From Procambarus clarkii (taxonomy: Eukaryota > Arthropoda > Malacostraca > Decapoda > Cambaridae), in assembly GCF_040958095.1 (NCBI RefSeq), contig NC_091219.1:26162454-26226453 (forward strand): DNA of 64,000 nt, read 5' to 3'. A program made the position numbers and the translations under genes. Below, in pieces: positions 36,439 to 47,829 of this stretch. The number at the start of each line of letters is the position of its first letter. Positions within the stretch are counted from its first letter, which is position 1. The notes beneath the pieces are model-generated. The model made no database searches and was not told the DNA's origin. It was given only the letters and a program-made list of their open reading frames with translations.

Positions 36439-39400
36439 TTACCAAGGCCAACAAGGATCTGGGCACTGACGAGTCCATCCCTGGAGCTCACCTGATCTGA
36501 CCTCCATTAAGGCAGTATACACAGTCTCCTGGAAAAAAAAGAAGACATTACCTGTATTAAAATTGTTTAACTACTGTACTATGCATTTAACTTTGATTTA
36601 TTTAGAAATGGTATATGCAGAGCAGACCAAGTAAACAAAAGTGCCTACAAATTTTAGATATTCTTTTACAAAAAAAGAGGGGTAGAGGGATTGAATACAC
36701 AAACTAGGGGGAAAAAAGTGCCAAAATCATTGGAAATTTTAAAATGTCACGACAGATAACAAGGAAGACAGGACATCCCGAGTATCTCTCGTATCCTGTA
36801 ACACTACTGAGGCAATTCCACACACAACCCCACCATCCTACTTCACAGCTGTGCACACAAGTTTTCATCTGGTCACTGACCTGTTCAAGTGCACAATTAT
36901 TCGACCAAAGAATTGAAATTAAAATTGATCATTACCGAACAGTCTTTGTGTAATAATCACAAGTATAATCCTGTGTTTGATTACTGTTGACCTCATTATA
37001 TGACCTAACAATCTACAGCTGACCTGGCTCCATACTACAATGCAGAACAATACATGTATATACTACCTTATTCAAAACAGGTTTTGTTGACAGGACATTA
37101 TAAATGAGACTCAGCGATGCATTGATTTGTCCATTCTCTGTCATACATTGGATTGCTGGTGTTCTGCGATCATCAAAAAATGGAGGGTTTTTCCAGTGGT
37201 CGTAATTTGTCTGGACAAGGAACCAAGATCCAGATCCAGTTTTCTCTGATCCAAGAGTTACGAGATCAGCATTATCTCTATCACGTGTGATGATGCATCC
37301 CTGAAATTTTAAACACAGTATATACATAGCAATAAAGATTCAGCAAAGTAAAGCTTCAATCAAAACACACACACTCAAAAACTCACTCTTAAATTTGAAG
37401 ACAAGAAAATATTTGGACAACGAGCAAAAAATATTACATGGGTGGAGAAAGTTTTAAAAGGTTGACTCTTTATTGTGCCCCCCCAAACTGAACGAGTGCA
37501 CATTATTTACAAGAAATGCTGATAAAAAATAAAGCTGAAAATAAATTTTTAGAATGGAATAATCTTCATGTGAAAGGTGTGTGTTCCAAAATAGCTGCTA
37601 GTTTAATGGGTGCATTTGGATAAGGGTCCTGGTAGTACATTCGCGTTCGTTCTCGACGCACAACTGAGATTCCCAGGCTGGACAGAAATGGTTGGGCACA
37701 TTTCCTTTCACCTAATGCCTCTGTTCACCTAGCAGTGAGTAGGTACTCACTCAGGAGTTAGTCAGCTTGTTGTGGGGTTGCATTCTGGGTGGGATTAGTA
37801 ATTCGGTCTTGTGGGGGAGGAGGACCTCAATAAAGGCCAAACATATGAACACACTCTGGCTGCCTGTCCCTCGACAGTGAATTATTATAATTATTATTTG
37901 ATAAAATTTGTAAAGACATGACACCATGAGCATAGCTCTCCCATCCTGTAACTACAACTACATCCTGTAAGTAATTTTTGGAAATTCAACACGATTGTAA
38001 ATAAATATATGTACACAAGTGTCCCGGTAGTACAATCAGATTGATGCTCGACTCACAATTGGGAATTCTCGGTTCGAATGCCGGCCGAAGCAAAAATAGC
38101 TGGGCATGTTTCCCCATCACTTAATGCCCCTGTTCACCTACAAGTCAATAGGCACCCAGGAGTTAGTCTGCTTGTTGTGGGGTCGCATCCTGGGAAAGGT
38201 TAGCAATTTGATCTGGGGACAGGGGGTGGGGTGGGGTGGGGTGGAGACCTGATATAAGCCTAACACACATACGTGTATATACACACTGGCTGGTTGTTCC
38301 CTGACAAAATGAATTACTATTATTATAATGAACATACTTTTAAAAAAATATATATAGCATATTGTGTGCACACACGTATACACAAGTATATGTTCACACT
38401 TCCATTTTCCATTAAATCGGTTTAAACATCACTCTGACCCCATACTCATCCAGACTTGTACATCTTCCTTGCAAGCCAACAATTACTCATCCTCTAGAGA
38501 TTTGAAAACAGCCCTTAGTCACAATATTATGTATAATAAACTCTAATTCTAGCTTGGCATTTCTTTCTCTAATATTGTTATCTCTTTGCACACTACACAC
38601 ACAGCCATCTCTAAATATCCATACATTCCCACAACTTGCTGTGCAATCCCAAATCGTCACTTATTCTCGCATCGAATGGGCTTCTCTACCACTTATTTCT
38701 CCCTACTTGTGCATGCAACAAGCATATCTTTACACATTTAGAATATTTTAAAATTAATTTCCCTAACACGATAAAACTGACCTTGCAGAAATCAAGGAAC
38801 ATTCAAGCTTGCTTGGAAAAATTCATGTCTAAGGCGTGGACTTTAACGACCCTTTTTAACTTCTTAAGCAGACTTAAGACAGTCTTCTTGGAAGACTGTC
38901 TTCCAAGACAACATTCAAATCATCTGGTCTAAAGAATGAATGGAAGATATGATGTATAGTATTCACCATACTGTTGACTGGAATGTATTTAATATTTCCT
39001 GATGGGAAATGTTTTGTCACATACCTCTCCTGGTTGTGCACCACCGAGTATGAAGTAAACGGGAGCCATGAGTCTCGTCTTCATTAGCTTCGTCTGTGCT
39101 TCCTTGTAGCTACTAGCCACCTCAAGGACTTCACGTGTCAAGAATGACACCCAGCTGAGAATTATTGTATAACATATTATAAGCATAAAACTTACAAATA
39201 CTTATATTACAATACAGTATATTTATATTTAATACCTTTCTTATAATATAAAATAATTTAAGAATATGCCTTTTATTTTGTGAATACACTGTATTACATT
39301 TTTGGTCACCCCCCCCCAAAAAAAAAGGCAGCATACATTATTTAAATAATACAATCAGATGGATTAGAGTGATTAGTGATTCCCTAAATTTCTTCCCACT

Positions 39401-42400
39401 TCCACAACCTATGAAAGTGAGAAATGGAGTCAAAGCAATGAATGCACAAGTCCAGACTGCTAACTACCACATACCTCTGCTCATGATCATCAAAGAGAAT
39501 CCACTCCAGCAGCCCCATGAATCCTCCATTCAGAGCAAATCGTTTGTCCAGGGAGAATGTAAACTTGTCCTATTTATGAACAAACAAAACACTTGTACAG
39601 TATATATAGTAGTAGTACTATAATGAGAAAGAATACCAATCAATAAAGCAATTATAATGACCATGATAACATTGTTGGCAAGAACTTTCTTTGGCCTCCA
39701 ATTAGTCAAAAGTGGTAAAAAAGTGGTGTTCAGTACGCACCTCTTTAACAGCTGTCAACACACCAACATACCCAGCAAAGCTCAGAGAACGGAAGAGTGT
39801 CGTTCCATTTTTCTTCCAGTTCAACTGAACTGTTAGTGGTTTCAGCTTCTCGGCAACTTTCCAGGTGTGGTTCTTTTTATCCCATCTAGAAAGTAAAAGG
39901 ACACCATTGAAGATTGACTCATTTATAGTTTCTCCAATTCAGTTTCAACCCTCATTTTCATTCCAATTGCAAAAACCATAGATCCTTTTAACCTCTACAC
40001 ACATTCTGTGAAACTTCTTAAACATCAAAGCATGTTACATTCAAGCTATTTTATCAGGTAACAGATTGGGCAACATGATTCCTAGTGCACCATGTAAATA
40101 CAACACATTCGTGTGGACTGTTCCTGATAACACTCATTCACTAATGCCATCACACAAAGCATATTGTCACAATTCACATTTACATTTTACACACACACAT
40201 ACACAGGGGTGGACAAAGACAAACTCTTCAGCATGGATGGAACACGAACAAGGGGACACAGGTGGAAACTTAGTACCCAAATAAGCCACACAGAGAGATT
40301 AGACAGAAATTTTTCAGTGTCAGAGTAGTAAGTAAATGGAATGCACTAGGAAGTGATGTGGTGGAGGCTGACTCCATACACAGTTTCAAATGTAGATATG
40401 ATAGAGCCCAGTAGGCTCAGGAATCTGTACAACAGTTGAGAGGTGGGACCAAAGAGACAAAGCTCAACCTCCACAAGCACAAATAGGCGAGTACAAATAG
40501 GGTGAATACACACACAAGCATCTTTTGAATGCATCATTAGCAGGCATTCATTGCCCCTACACCAGTCATCAATAAAGGTTTCCTCCCTCAATCCTTGCCA
40601 CCATTCCACTCTTTATTCTCGCTTCCTGTAAGCTTTGTCATCTCTCCGGAACTCGAGACTTTCACAAAATAAGAAACCTCAATCTTCATAACACACTTAC
40701 AGGCTTCAGCTACCATCTTTCAAGAGACAGTATTTTGTATATAACCACCAGGGATTTGGCTTCAAGTCTGATGCACTAGTGATTAAATTTAGTGCTACGT
40801 ATAAATTAAAACTGGCAAAATGGAGGTGTATACAAGTATGACATGCACAGGAATGTAACATACATATATATATACTGTACATACATATATACAACAGCAA
40901 ATTATACAAACCCCAAAAACACTCCAGTATCGAGGTTTCTACCATGATACAAGTATCCACTAGGATCCTGAGCAATAATAGAGGTACACAGTGTGAATGC
41001 CTCATAGAAAATGTTGTACATTGTGATGGTGCTCAAAGGTAATTCTGAGAATGTCGAGATGCCTACCAACTCCTCGTAGAAAGGATATGGTAGAGTGGTG
41101 GCCACCTAATTAAGCAGAAAAGAAAGTATTATTTATTATCTGTATTTACAAGCAAAATTATATTGCCACCATATACAATACCCGTATATGTAAAAAACCT
41201 TACAGTGCTTACTTGATTTGTTGAACTACTGTACAGTATATGGGAATGTGTCACATTCTGAATACAGTACAAGAAAGTTTGGCTTGCCTAGAGACCATAA
41301 AACAGGCATTGTCATTCAGCAGTTTCAAGCCCAATTTTAGACCTTATTTCTGTAGATCGTTCTATTGATATTCCACCATTTATCAAGATGACCATTGCAT
41401 TTAAAATAATCGATTGTTATATTTTTGGAATGTGTAATATTTTAGTTTTTACTATAATAATTTAAGATTAATTACAAAACAGACAGGCAATATGGAGAAG
41501 CCTACCATACATGTTTTGTATACACTCAATTTGCCCCCCCACACAATTTACCAAATGATTTCAGTATATAGCACTGCCCCTTGAACAATAAATCCAGACT
41601 TAAAAAGTTTTGGCCATCTACTAACTGAAAATTTAGTCAGAAAATTAAAGACCCTTGATAAAAAAAAAAGATGCAATCTTAACTTGAAATATTGGAAACT
41701 GCCGAATTATTAAACAATTATTTAGCCTAACAAAAAGAATTTAAAGAATACAGTACTTAGATTTAAGTTATTTACCTTTGAGAGATTATTCATGATTATC
41801 TTGAATAATAAACAATTATTTAGCCTAACAAAAAGAATTTAAAGAATACAGTACTTAGATTTAAGTTATTTACCTTTGAGAGATTATTCATGATTATCTT
41901 GAATAATAAACAATTATTTAGCCTAACAAAAAGAATTTAAAGAATACAGTACTTAGATTTAAGTTATTTACCTTTGAGAGATTATTCATGATTATCTTGA
42001 ATATCGTCTCGCCCACAACTGATTTGATAAGATCCTTGACGTCATCTATCAAAGCCACAAGCTGAAATTTGAAATATTATTTAAATACAATGCATAATTG
42101 TCAAGATAATTCATCGTCTTGTAAATGTATGTTACAGAAACAGTAGAACACAATGCCTAATTCTAAGTCTATTGACCACACTTCAGATAATACACCATGC
42201 CATAACTGGCCCACTTGCACTGATGAAAAGTATTAACAAACAGAATTACTGTAATTAAATTAATTAAAAGCAAGATCTCTAAACTGAGATGGTACGGTAA
42301 AAATAAGCTTGAATTTTAGAAAAGCTTGAATAAGGAGTTCAACCATCACTACCTCGACGTTTCTACTTCACTCAACACACGTACCACTAGCACACGATGG

Positions 42401-45400
42401 TTACTATTATGTACTGCAATCAATAGAATTTGCAACAGCACAATTTTCATCAGATTTAGTAGCTTGTGGCAATAAATTTGCTCCATGTGACAACAAAAAG
42501 GTTTCTCCACTATGATCACTGTAGATCACACCATAAGGTCAATAAAATCCAGACATTCTTATGAGAATCAGTATTTACCCGAGGGGCCACTCTCTCTCTA
42601 ATGGCCTCGACAAGGACAGGAATGCGGTGGGTCGTCACAAGTAAATATATATATACAGTACCACTATATACCACTCATTGTTATGTTGTGAATTTTTAAT
42701 ATCCCCCTCTGGTTACCCTCAGGGAAATATGAAAAATATTCTCTCCACCTACTTTTAATCTTCTGTTCACCATTTATCATTACTTATTGCATTAAAATAC
42801 ATATTTAATTAATTATTGAAGTATGCTTTGAATACCTGGGGACCCTTATCTGCCATGAGTGGTGCCCAACGTTGGAGCGGAGAAAGGTCCAGATCCACAT
42901 CGTAAACTGGCACTTCAAAGCTGCCAAGAAAGTGTTGAATTGCAATTTAAATAATATATACAATACTGAACCGTACATGCAATCTTGAAAATATACTAAG
43001 TATATACAAGACATTTATTCTTTAACACGGATACTAAATGGATAGAATATAAAGCCATATTAATTCTTTTTGCAAAATGAGCAAAATTACAAATTTCTTT
43101 TACTAATACTTTCATGTGTTTAAAAGTGAGATTGCTGATAAAGTTGTGAAAACTTCACATGATTACTATTTGGAATGATTGAATATGGACATACTGTATA
43201 CTATTAACATATTTAGAATCATATACCACACCCACTACATATATACTAAAGTCATTGATATTAAACATTATATATTCTTGAATAAATAACCCAACCTACA
43301 CATGTAAAATACAATAATATGAAAGGGATGACATTTTGGTTTGCCATAAACCCTCATCAGGATGGACCTAAAAACTGTCACTTCCATTCCACATGTGGAA
43401 GTTTGGTTGGTTATTTCAGCCATGTTATTGTGAGTTTCTCTGCTTACGTTCTTGAGCTATAGTAAGTAGCTATAGTTCAGTATTGTTAGGTCTATAATCC
43501 AGTCACTGGTTCCCTGTGATTGGGGTTTACCAAGAGCCTCAAGATATGATGTGACAGAATTCACTATAATATAATACTACCGGTATATGAAAAGAATATT
43601 GTACCCGATGACCATACCACACATCAGAAAATGAAGAAATGACAATGTTTCGGTCCATACTGGACCATTATCAAGTCGAGTGATGACTGGATAATGGTCT
43701 GGAACAGACCGAATCTTTGTCCATTCTTCATTTGTGTGGTTTGGTCATCATTTCTTCAGCCATGTTACTGTGACTCATTTCTGAACATTGGACCTTGTAT
43801 GATATGACATTCAATCTAATAGTTACTGTAGGTCATTAAAGCTATAAAACTGAATAGTGGTTACACTCACTGTTTATCTGGAGGATATGCACCACTTTCA
43901 CAACCCTGAAACTAATAAATTATTATTATTATTAAATATTCATTACCAGAATGAAATACATATAATTACTGCAACAATCATGAATTATATTTACACAAAC
44001 TAAAACAGCAAGACATGGCTATACGAGCGTATCGTTCGAGTTACGATAAATGGCTACAACCAATGACCAATGATAATGTGTTCATAAAAAATTTCAGTTC
44101 AGGAGAGCAAAGGATAGTAACATCGTGTTGAGAAACAAAGCAAGACAAGAGGACCTAAGTGGGAGCTAAAAATGGAAAAAAAAAGGGAATGTAAGTAAAT
44201 ACTGTACCCTTACCTTATACAGTTGCTCAACAAGTGGAATGCACTGCAAAAAAAGATATGGAAGCCATCTACATTCGCAACTTTAAGGCCAGATTCAATG
44301 AAGAATTAGATCATATAATAGTTAAACTGTAAGAGTTACAACAAGGCCGCTAGGCAGAACCTAAATGTAGGACCTCGCTTCCCCTGTAGTCGCCAACTGG
44401 CAAGTACCAAAACATCGTACACAAGTTAATTCATCAAAGGATTTCAAAAGCTACCTCGCTTACTACCCCAATGAAAAATCATTGGAGCCTAACACAGCAA
44501 AACCTAAGATAATACACCCTAACCTGTGAAGAGGGCCACACATGCTTTACAGACACCTTGGGACCGAGACTGAACGAATCTCCCGTTGTGTCTGGATGAG
44601 TGGTTCGTCATCCAGAAAAGCGAGTGGGCGGAAAACAATTAACAATTTTGTTGCAGAAATTTTACCGAATTTTGTTTGTACTCACCAACATGAGAAGTTT
44701 CTGATCTACTTGTTAACTTTAAGATTATAGTTGATGGGGCATTGTTATTTAGAAAAGGTGGTGGTGGATGATATTATTGGGTTGACTGATGAATGGTGAT
44801 GAGGTAACCTTAGCAGGCTGCCGTTCACCATGTACTCTAGTGTACCTAATGCCATGGCAGAGTTGAAAGCTTCCCAGCCATCCATTGTCTATGTGGAGGC
44901 TCATTGTGCAGGGGACCCAGTGGATGGAAATGTCATATCTTTCCGAATGAAATTCATGGAGAAGTTGAAGACAAAGGTAGACAAGCTCTTTACATGTTTC
45001 AGTGTAGAATTATATATTTAAATATGTACGTATGTTTCTGCCCGAAATGCTATGCCTCTTAGTAGCTTTACAGGAATGTAAGAACACCAATGTAATGTTC
45101 TTTCACAACCAATGCACCTTCTTGTTTATAAATAAATAAAATAGCATGAAATCACATTTTTGGAGTTGCTGCAAAATGTGCATTTCCAAACTACAGTAGT
45201 TGTATTACGAGTATATGAAAAGAGCTTGCTACAAAATATATAATTCAACAGCCAATATAGACAGTTGGGATCAGTAGTTCTAATTCAGTGGGACTTCGAG
45301 ACATGCCAATGGGACATTACCAATTAAATCGAACATCTCTGAAGTCCTTCTTACATCCCCCCAAAAATATATAGCAACTTGAACCACCTGTTGTTGAGCT

Positions 45401-45501
45401 CCAACACACACACATATACTCACCTGCTGGGCCAGGGTGGGGGTGGTGGTGGAGAGCAGCAAACAGGCCACAAGGGCCAGGTATGGGGCCCAGAGGTCCA
45501 T
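36439..45501 (-). CDS. ASAH1: Acid ceramidase (lysosomal N-acylsphingosine amidohydrolase)
   Basis: Ten coding exons: 45501-45424, 43905-43871, 42920-42836, 42061-41972, 41105-40912, 39885-39741, 39569-39475, 39154-39025, 37300-37067, 36528-36439. They total 1176 nt (391 residues; human 395), with continuous phase and GT-AG introns. The family cleaves ceramide to sphingosine and fatty acid in the lysosome after self-cleavage. Residues 1-24 are a signal peptide (MDLWAPYLALVACLLL). The catalytic Cys is C136 (FTLCTSIIAQD), the expected self-cleavage point. R152 and D155 (HGRNLD) keep human C143/R159/D162 spacing. Later blocks are SFAGYVGVLTAV, APVYFILGGAQPGE, GCIITRDRD, VQTNYDHWKNPPFFDDRRTP and the cysteine-bearing CPDPCWPW end, which favours ASAH1 over NAAA. 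NxS/T sites are present (NHT, NGT, NAS). Confidence 0.95.
37618..37890 (+). mobile_element. tRNA-derived SINE
   Basis: A decayed tRNA-like head is followed by the body module CACCTAATGCCTCTGTTCACC, TAGCAGTGAGTAGGTACTCA, GGAGTTAGTCAGC shared by all SINEs of this window. It lies in an acid ceramidase intron. Confidence 0.75.
38020..38325 (+). mobile_element. tRNA-derived SINE
   Basis: TGTCCCGGTAGTACAATCAG, then GGTTCGAATGCCGG (B-box), then the body module TTAATGCCCCTGTTCACC and GGAGTTAGTCTGC. It contains a GGGGT run at 38218-38243. It is the same subfamily and orientation as the copy 130 bp upstream and sits in the same intron. Confidence 0.8.
38330..38985. other. Acid ceramidase intron between exons 8 and 9
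   Basis: AT-rich intron DNA with no recognised content apart from the two SINEs. Confidence 0.4.
40255..40505 (+). mobile_element. CR1-like LINE 3' fragment
   Basis: Another copy of the 63605-63850 tail: RVVSKWNALGSDVVEADSIH region, then the conserved 3' end AGCACAAATAGGCGAGTAC. It lies in an acid ceramidase intron. Confidence 0.85.
41110..41700. other. Acid ceramidase intron between exons 4 and 5
   Basis: AT-rich intron DNA with nothing recognised; the 98-bp duplications at its exon 4 end are listed separately. Confidence 0.4.
41709..42003. repeat. 98-bp triplication covering the exon 4 donor of acid ceramidase
   Basis: TACCTTTGAGAGATTATTCA recurs at about 41773, 41871 and 41969, exactly 98 bp apart. 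Each unit carries the last 30-40 bp of exon 4, its GTAAAT donor and about 60 bp of intron. Only the 42061-side copy connects to the rest of the exon. The two extra copies lie downstream in the intron and are almost identical to the first. Confidence 0.95.
43605..43765. repeat. Imperfect inverted repeat, Penelope-like terminal sequence
   Basis: AATGTTTCGGTCCATACTGG (about 43647) and, in opposite orientation, CCAGTATGGACC-like GGTCTGGAACAGACCGAATC (about 43697) form a fold-back. Outer arms pair ACCACACATCAGAAAATGAA with TTCATTTGTGTGGTTTGG. The GGTCCAGGACGGACCGAAAC theme is typical of Penelope-like element ends in crustaceans, from memory. Confidence 0.55.
44215..44400 (+). mobile_element. LINE 3' fragment
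   Basis: Reads LLNKWNALQKK followed by a decayed stretch similar to the C-terminal ends of CR1-like reverse transcriptases, then a short 3' region. Confidence 0.5.
44401..45030. other. Acid ceramidase intron 1, unassigned part
   Basis: A GC-richer stretch (44510-44720) looks like an old interspersed repeat. A 63-codon plus-strand ORF (44830-45021) runs into the tail module at 45035. None was identified. Confidence 0.3.
45035..45140 (+). mobile_element. Short element with CCCGAAAYGC tail module
   Basis: GCCCGAAATGCTATGCCTCT, then TAGTAGCTTTACAGGAATGT, then AAATAAATAAAA. Same module as at 28105 and 29828. Confidence 0.65.
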
Positions 45502-45539
45502 GATGAGCGTGTGGTGTGTGTGGTGTGGAGAACTGTTGT

Positions 45540-45604
45540 CACCACTCAGCTGGTAGCGACTCAGCTGGTCGCCGCTATCAGCTGGTGAGAGTCACGTGGT
45601 CAGT
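45540..45604 (-). promoter_or_regulatory. Acid ceramidase promoter: CLEAR-type E-box and three CAGCTG boxes
   Basis: GTCACGTG at 45591-45598 (minus strand ACCACGTGAC) lies about 90 bp upstream of the acid ceramidase ATG. It matches the CLEAR consensus GTCACGTGAC except at one or two outer bases. TFEB/MITF factors bind such sites in lysosomal gene promoters. Three CAGCTG boxes, each in TCAGCTGGT, lie between it and the start codon. No TATA box is seen. Function is inferred from position and motif only. Confidence 0.55.
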
Positions 45605-45834
45605 CCCCGCCCCCAAGCCCGCCAGCTTTGAATTCTTGAACGATGAGCCAACTTCCATCTTCATCACCTGGCCATCTCTATATATTGTAATAAGGGGTAC
45701 CATCTCTGATTGCGTTTGTAGGGACCCTGGACCTCGAAGAAGACGATATGTAGCATCCAAGGGGAACCTTGTGAGGCACCCGTGTACACTCACATATTGT
45801 CTTCTACCACCCCCCCCCCATCCTATATTTTTGT

Positions 45835-46130
45835 GTTATGTTATTTTATTTTATTTAAAATTGCATTACACAAAAAGGGTTACAACATTGGTTACATGCA
45901 AGGTACAAGGCTACTTATCACATGTTGTAGGGTTTCCTCCAGCTCCTCAGATGGTAGGCAGGAACCATGGATGCAGTGTGCATTTCCTCTCTGGATCGCC
46001 ACACTAAGGCGCTGAATGAGGAAACTGGCCTCTCTAGGGTCTCTAGTTGTTTCAATGAGCTTAGAATCCAGCTCCTTCAAAACACTAGCAGCACTTTTAC
46101 CCCAGGCATCCAGTGTCTCTGAGGTAATGG
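45835..46130 (-). mobile_element. Decayed retroelement coding fragment
   Basis: The minus-strand frame reads KELDSKLIETTRDPREASFL, then QRLSVAIQRGNAHCI, then a short C-terminus. From memory, similar QRxxVAIQRGNA endings recur in decapod retroelements. Family not assigned; old and broken. Confidence 0.4.
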
Positions 46131-46520
46131 GACAAAACTATGCTCTAGTGCATAATTTATTCGCCTGTCCTAGTGTATAGGTTATACAACTGCTGTCCTT
46201 GTGTATAGTTTATACAACTGCTGTCCTAGTTTATAATGTATACATCTGTCCCAGCGTATAAATTATACAACTACTGTCCTAATGTATAGTTTACACAACT
46301 GCTGCCCTAGTGTATAATGTATACATCTGTCCTAGTGTATAGATTATATGACTGTTGTCCTAGTGCATAGTTTATACAATTGCTGTGTTGGTGTATAGTT
46401 TATACAACTGCTGTCCTAGTGTATATAGCTTATACACCTGTCCTAGTGTGCAGATTATGCATCTGCTCTTGTGTATAATTTATACACTTGCTGTTCCAGT
46501 GTATATACTGTACTTACAAA
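46130..46520. repeat. Degenerate 28-bp minisatellite
   Basis: About 13 variable copies built on CTGTCCTAGTGTATAGTTTA plus TACAACTG. One stray unit reappears at about 46882-46912. Confidence 0.9.
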
Positions 46521-46960
46521 CCACAAAAACAAAAATACATTTTTGATTTATTGATTCAAAAGTGATTTATTAAGCTATTGATTTATTACGGACTGTATTA
46601 CTTTATTAGTAGGACTCGGCTACTGAAGTGGTCAATAAAACTCTTGAGAACGAATCATGTTTATTTTCATAACAGCGAATAACAATGTATTAAATTATTA
46701 GAATTTGCATTTAGTAAGAAATATTATAATTACATAATTTAATGACGAAAATTAAATAACAGTCAAACGAAAATATAAAAACTAGGAAACTGTAATAAGA
46801 TTTCAAGTAAAATATTAAAATTTGTACAATTGTTAATATAATATTTTACTGTGAATTATTTATAAAAAAAATTATGTTATATAACTGTTGTCCTAGTTTA
46901 TAATTTATAAATGTGATATAAAAAGGGAGTGGGTTCTCATATCTAGAGGGAAGGTAAGGG
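46521..46960. other. AT-rich gap
   Basis: No features seen apart from the stray minisatellite unit near 46882-46912. Confidence 0.4.

Positions 46961-46961
<1 letters not shown>

Positions 46962-47047
<86 letters not shown>
46962..47047. repeat. (TA)n microsatellite, about 43 units
   Basis: Uninterrupted TA dinucleotides of about 86 bp, close to the 3' end of the gene whose last exon is at 47149-47512. Confidence 0.98.
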
Positions 47048-47050
<3 letters not shown>

Positions 47051-47148
47051 TCTAACAGAACGACAATGGAATGTGTTACTCTATCAGATCTTGTATATTA
47101 TTATTATTAATTGTATACACAACACTTAAAAAAAAAACTAATATAGCA

Positions 47149-47512
47149 TCAAGGAGAGAAAGTCGGTCCGCCACCCGATCCTTCTCTTTCTGTTAATAAA
47201 CCGTCTTTGGAGTAATACCGAGTGCTGGAGTCCTCAGAATACTCTGTAGTTAAGTCCTCGTCATCAGTTACATCTGGTGTAGTTGTCATCATATCTGTGG
47301 TGTGTTCCATGGTGTCTATGTCCAGTGTTGATGAGAGCTCTTGACTGTCATCTGTTTTGCCGGGATCCTCAATGGTGGGTTTGGATTCCTCGTGTTGGAC
47401 GTCGGCCATGATGATGAAGCGACCGTGCGTGCGTCTCCGCACCCCGTCACTATCACTCATCTTGAACATGTTTCTGGATGATGACGTATATCCGGAATAA
47501 TCGAAGAGTAAT
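47149..47512 (-). CDS. Acidic, Thr/Ser-rich terminal exon of an unrecognised gene (partial)
   Basis: The exon follows a strong acceptor (poly-T then TTTTAG) with one base of a split codon, then 120 codons and a stop. It opens LLFDYSGYTSSSRNMFKMSD, has a basic patch (VRRRTHGRF), then a long acidic Thr-rich stretch (MTTTPDVTDDEDLTTEYSED) and ends GGGPTFSP. The composition suggests an extracellular or intrinsically disordered tail with possible O-glycosylation. Upstream exons were not found; the 28/32-bp minisatellite lies upstream. It does not fit the phase of the neighbouring gene's exon 1 (50864-50753). Its opening and intron phase resemble the exon at 12896-13166. Confidence 0.5.
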
Positions 47513-47829
47513 CTAAAAAAAATGACAATATAATCATTAGAACGTGATACTATAGCAATGGGAAAATATTGAACCTCTAAGGGATCGAACCCGTTTGAGG
47601 AGTCTTTAGGCAAAGGGGTTATAAACGGAAATACGTATCTTTACGAGTTTATACCTCCTTTAGGTGTAAACAGTTGCTCACCCTGTATAATTCCATGAGT
47701 ATTGTTAAATAAATTTTTAAGTACTTAATTGAAAAGATATACTGCTAAAAACCCTAGCCTAGCCTCCTAAGTTTGTCTATTGTAGGATATGAATGCGTCT
47801 TCCTGCGCGCGGGTGTCGTATCCGTCCCC

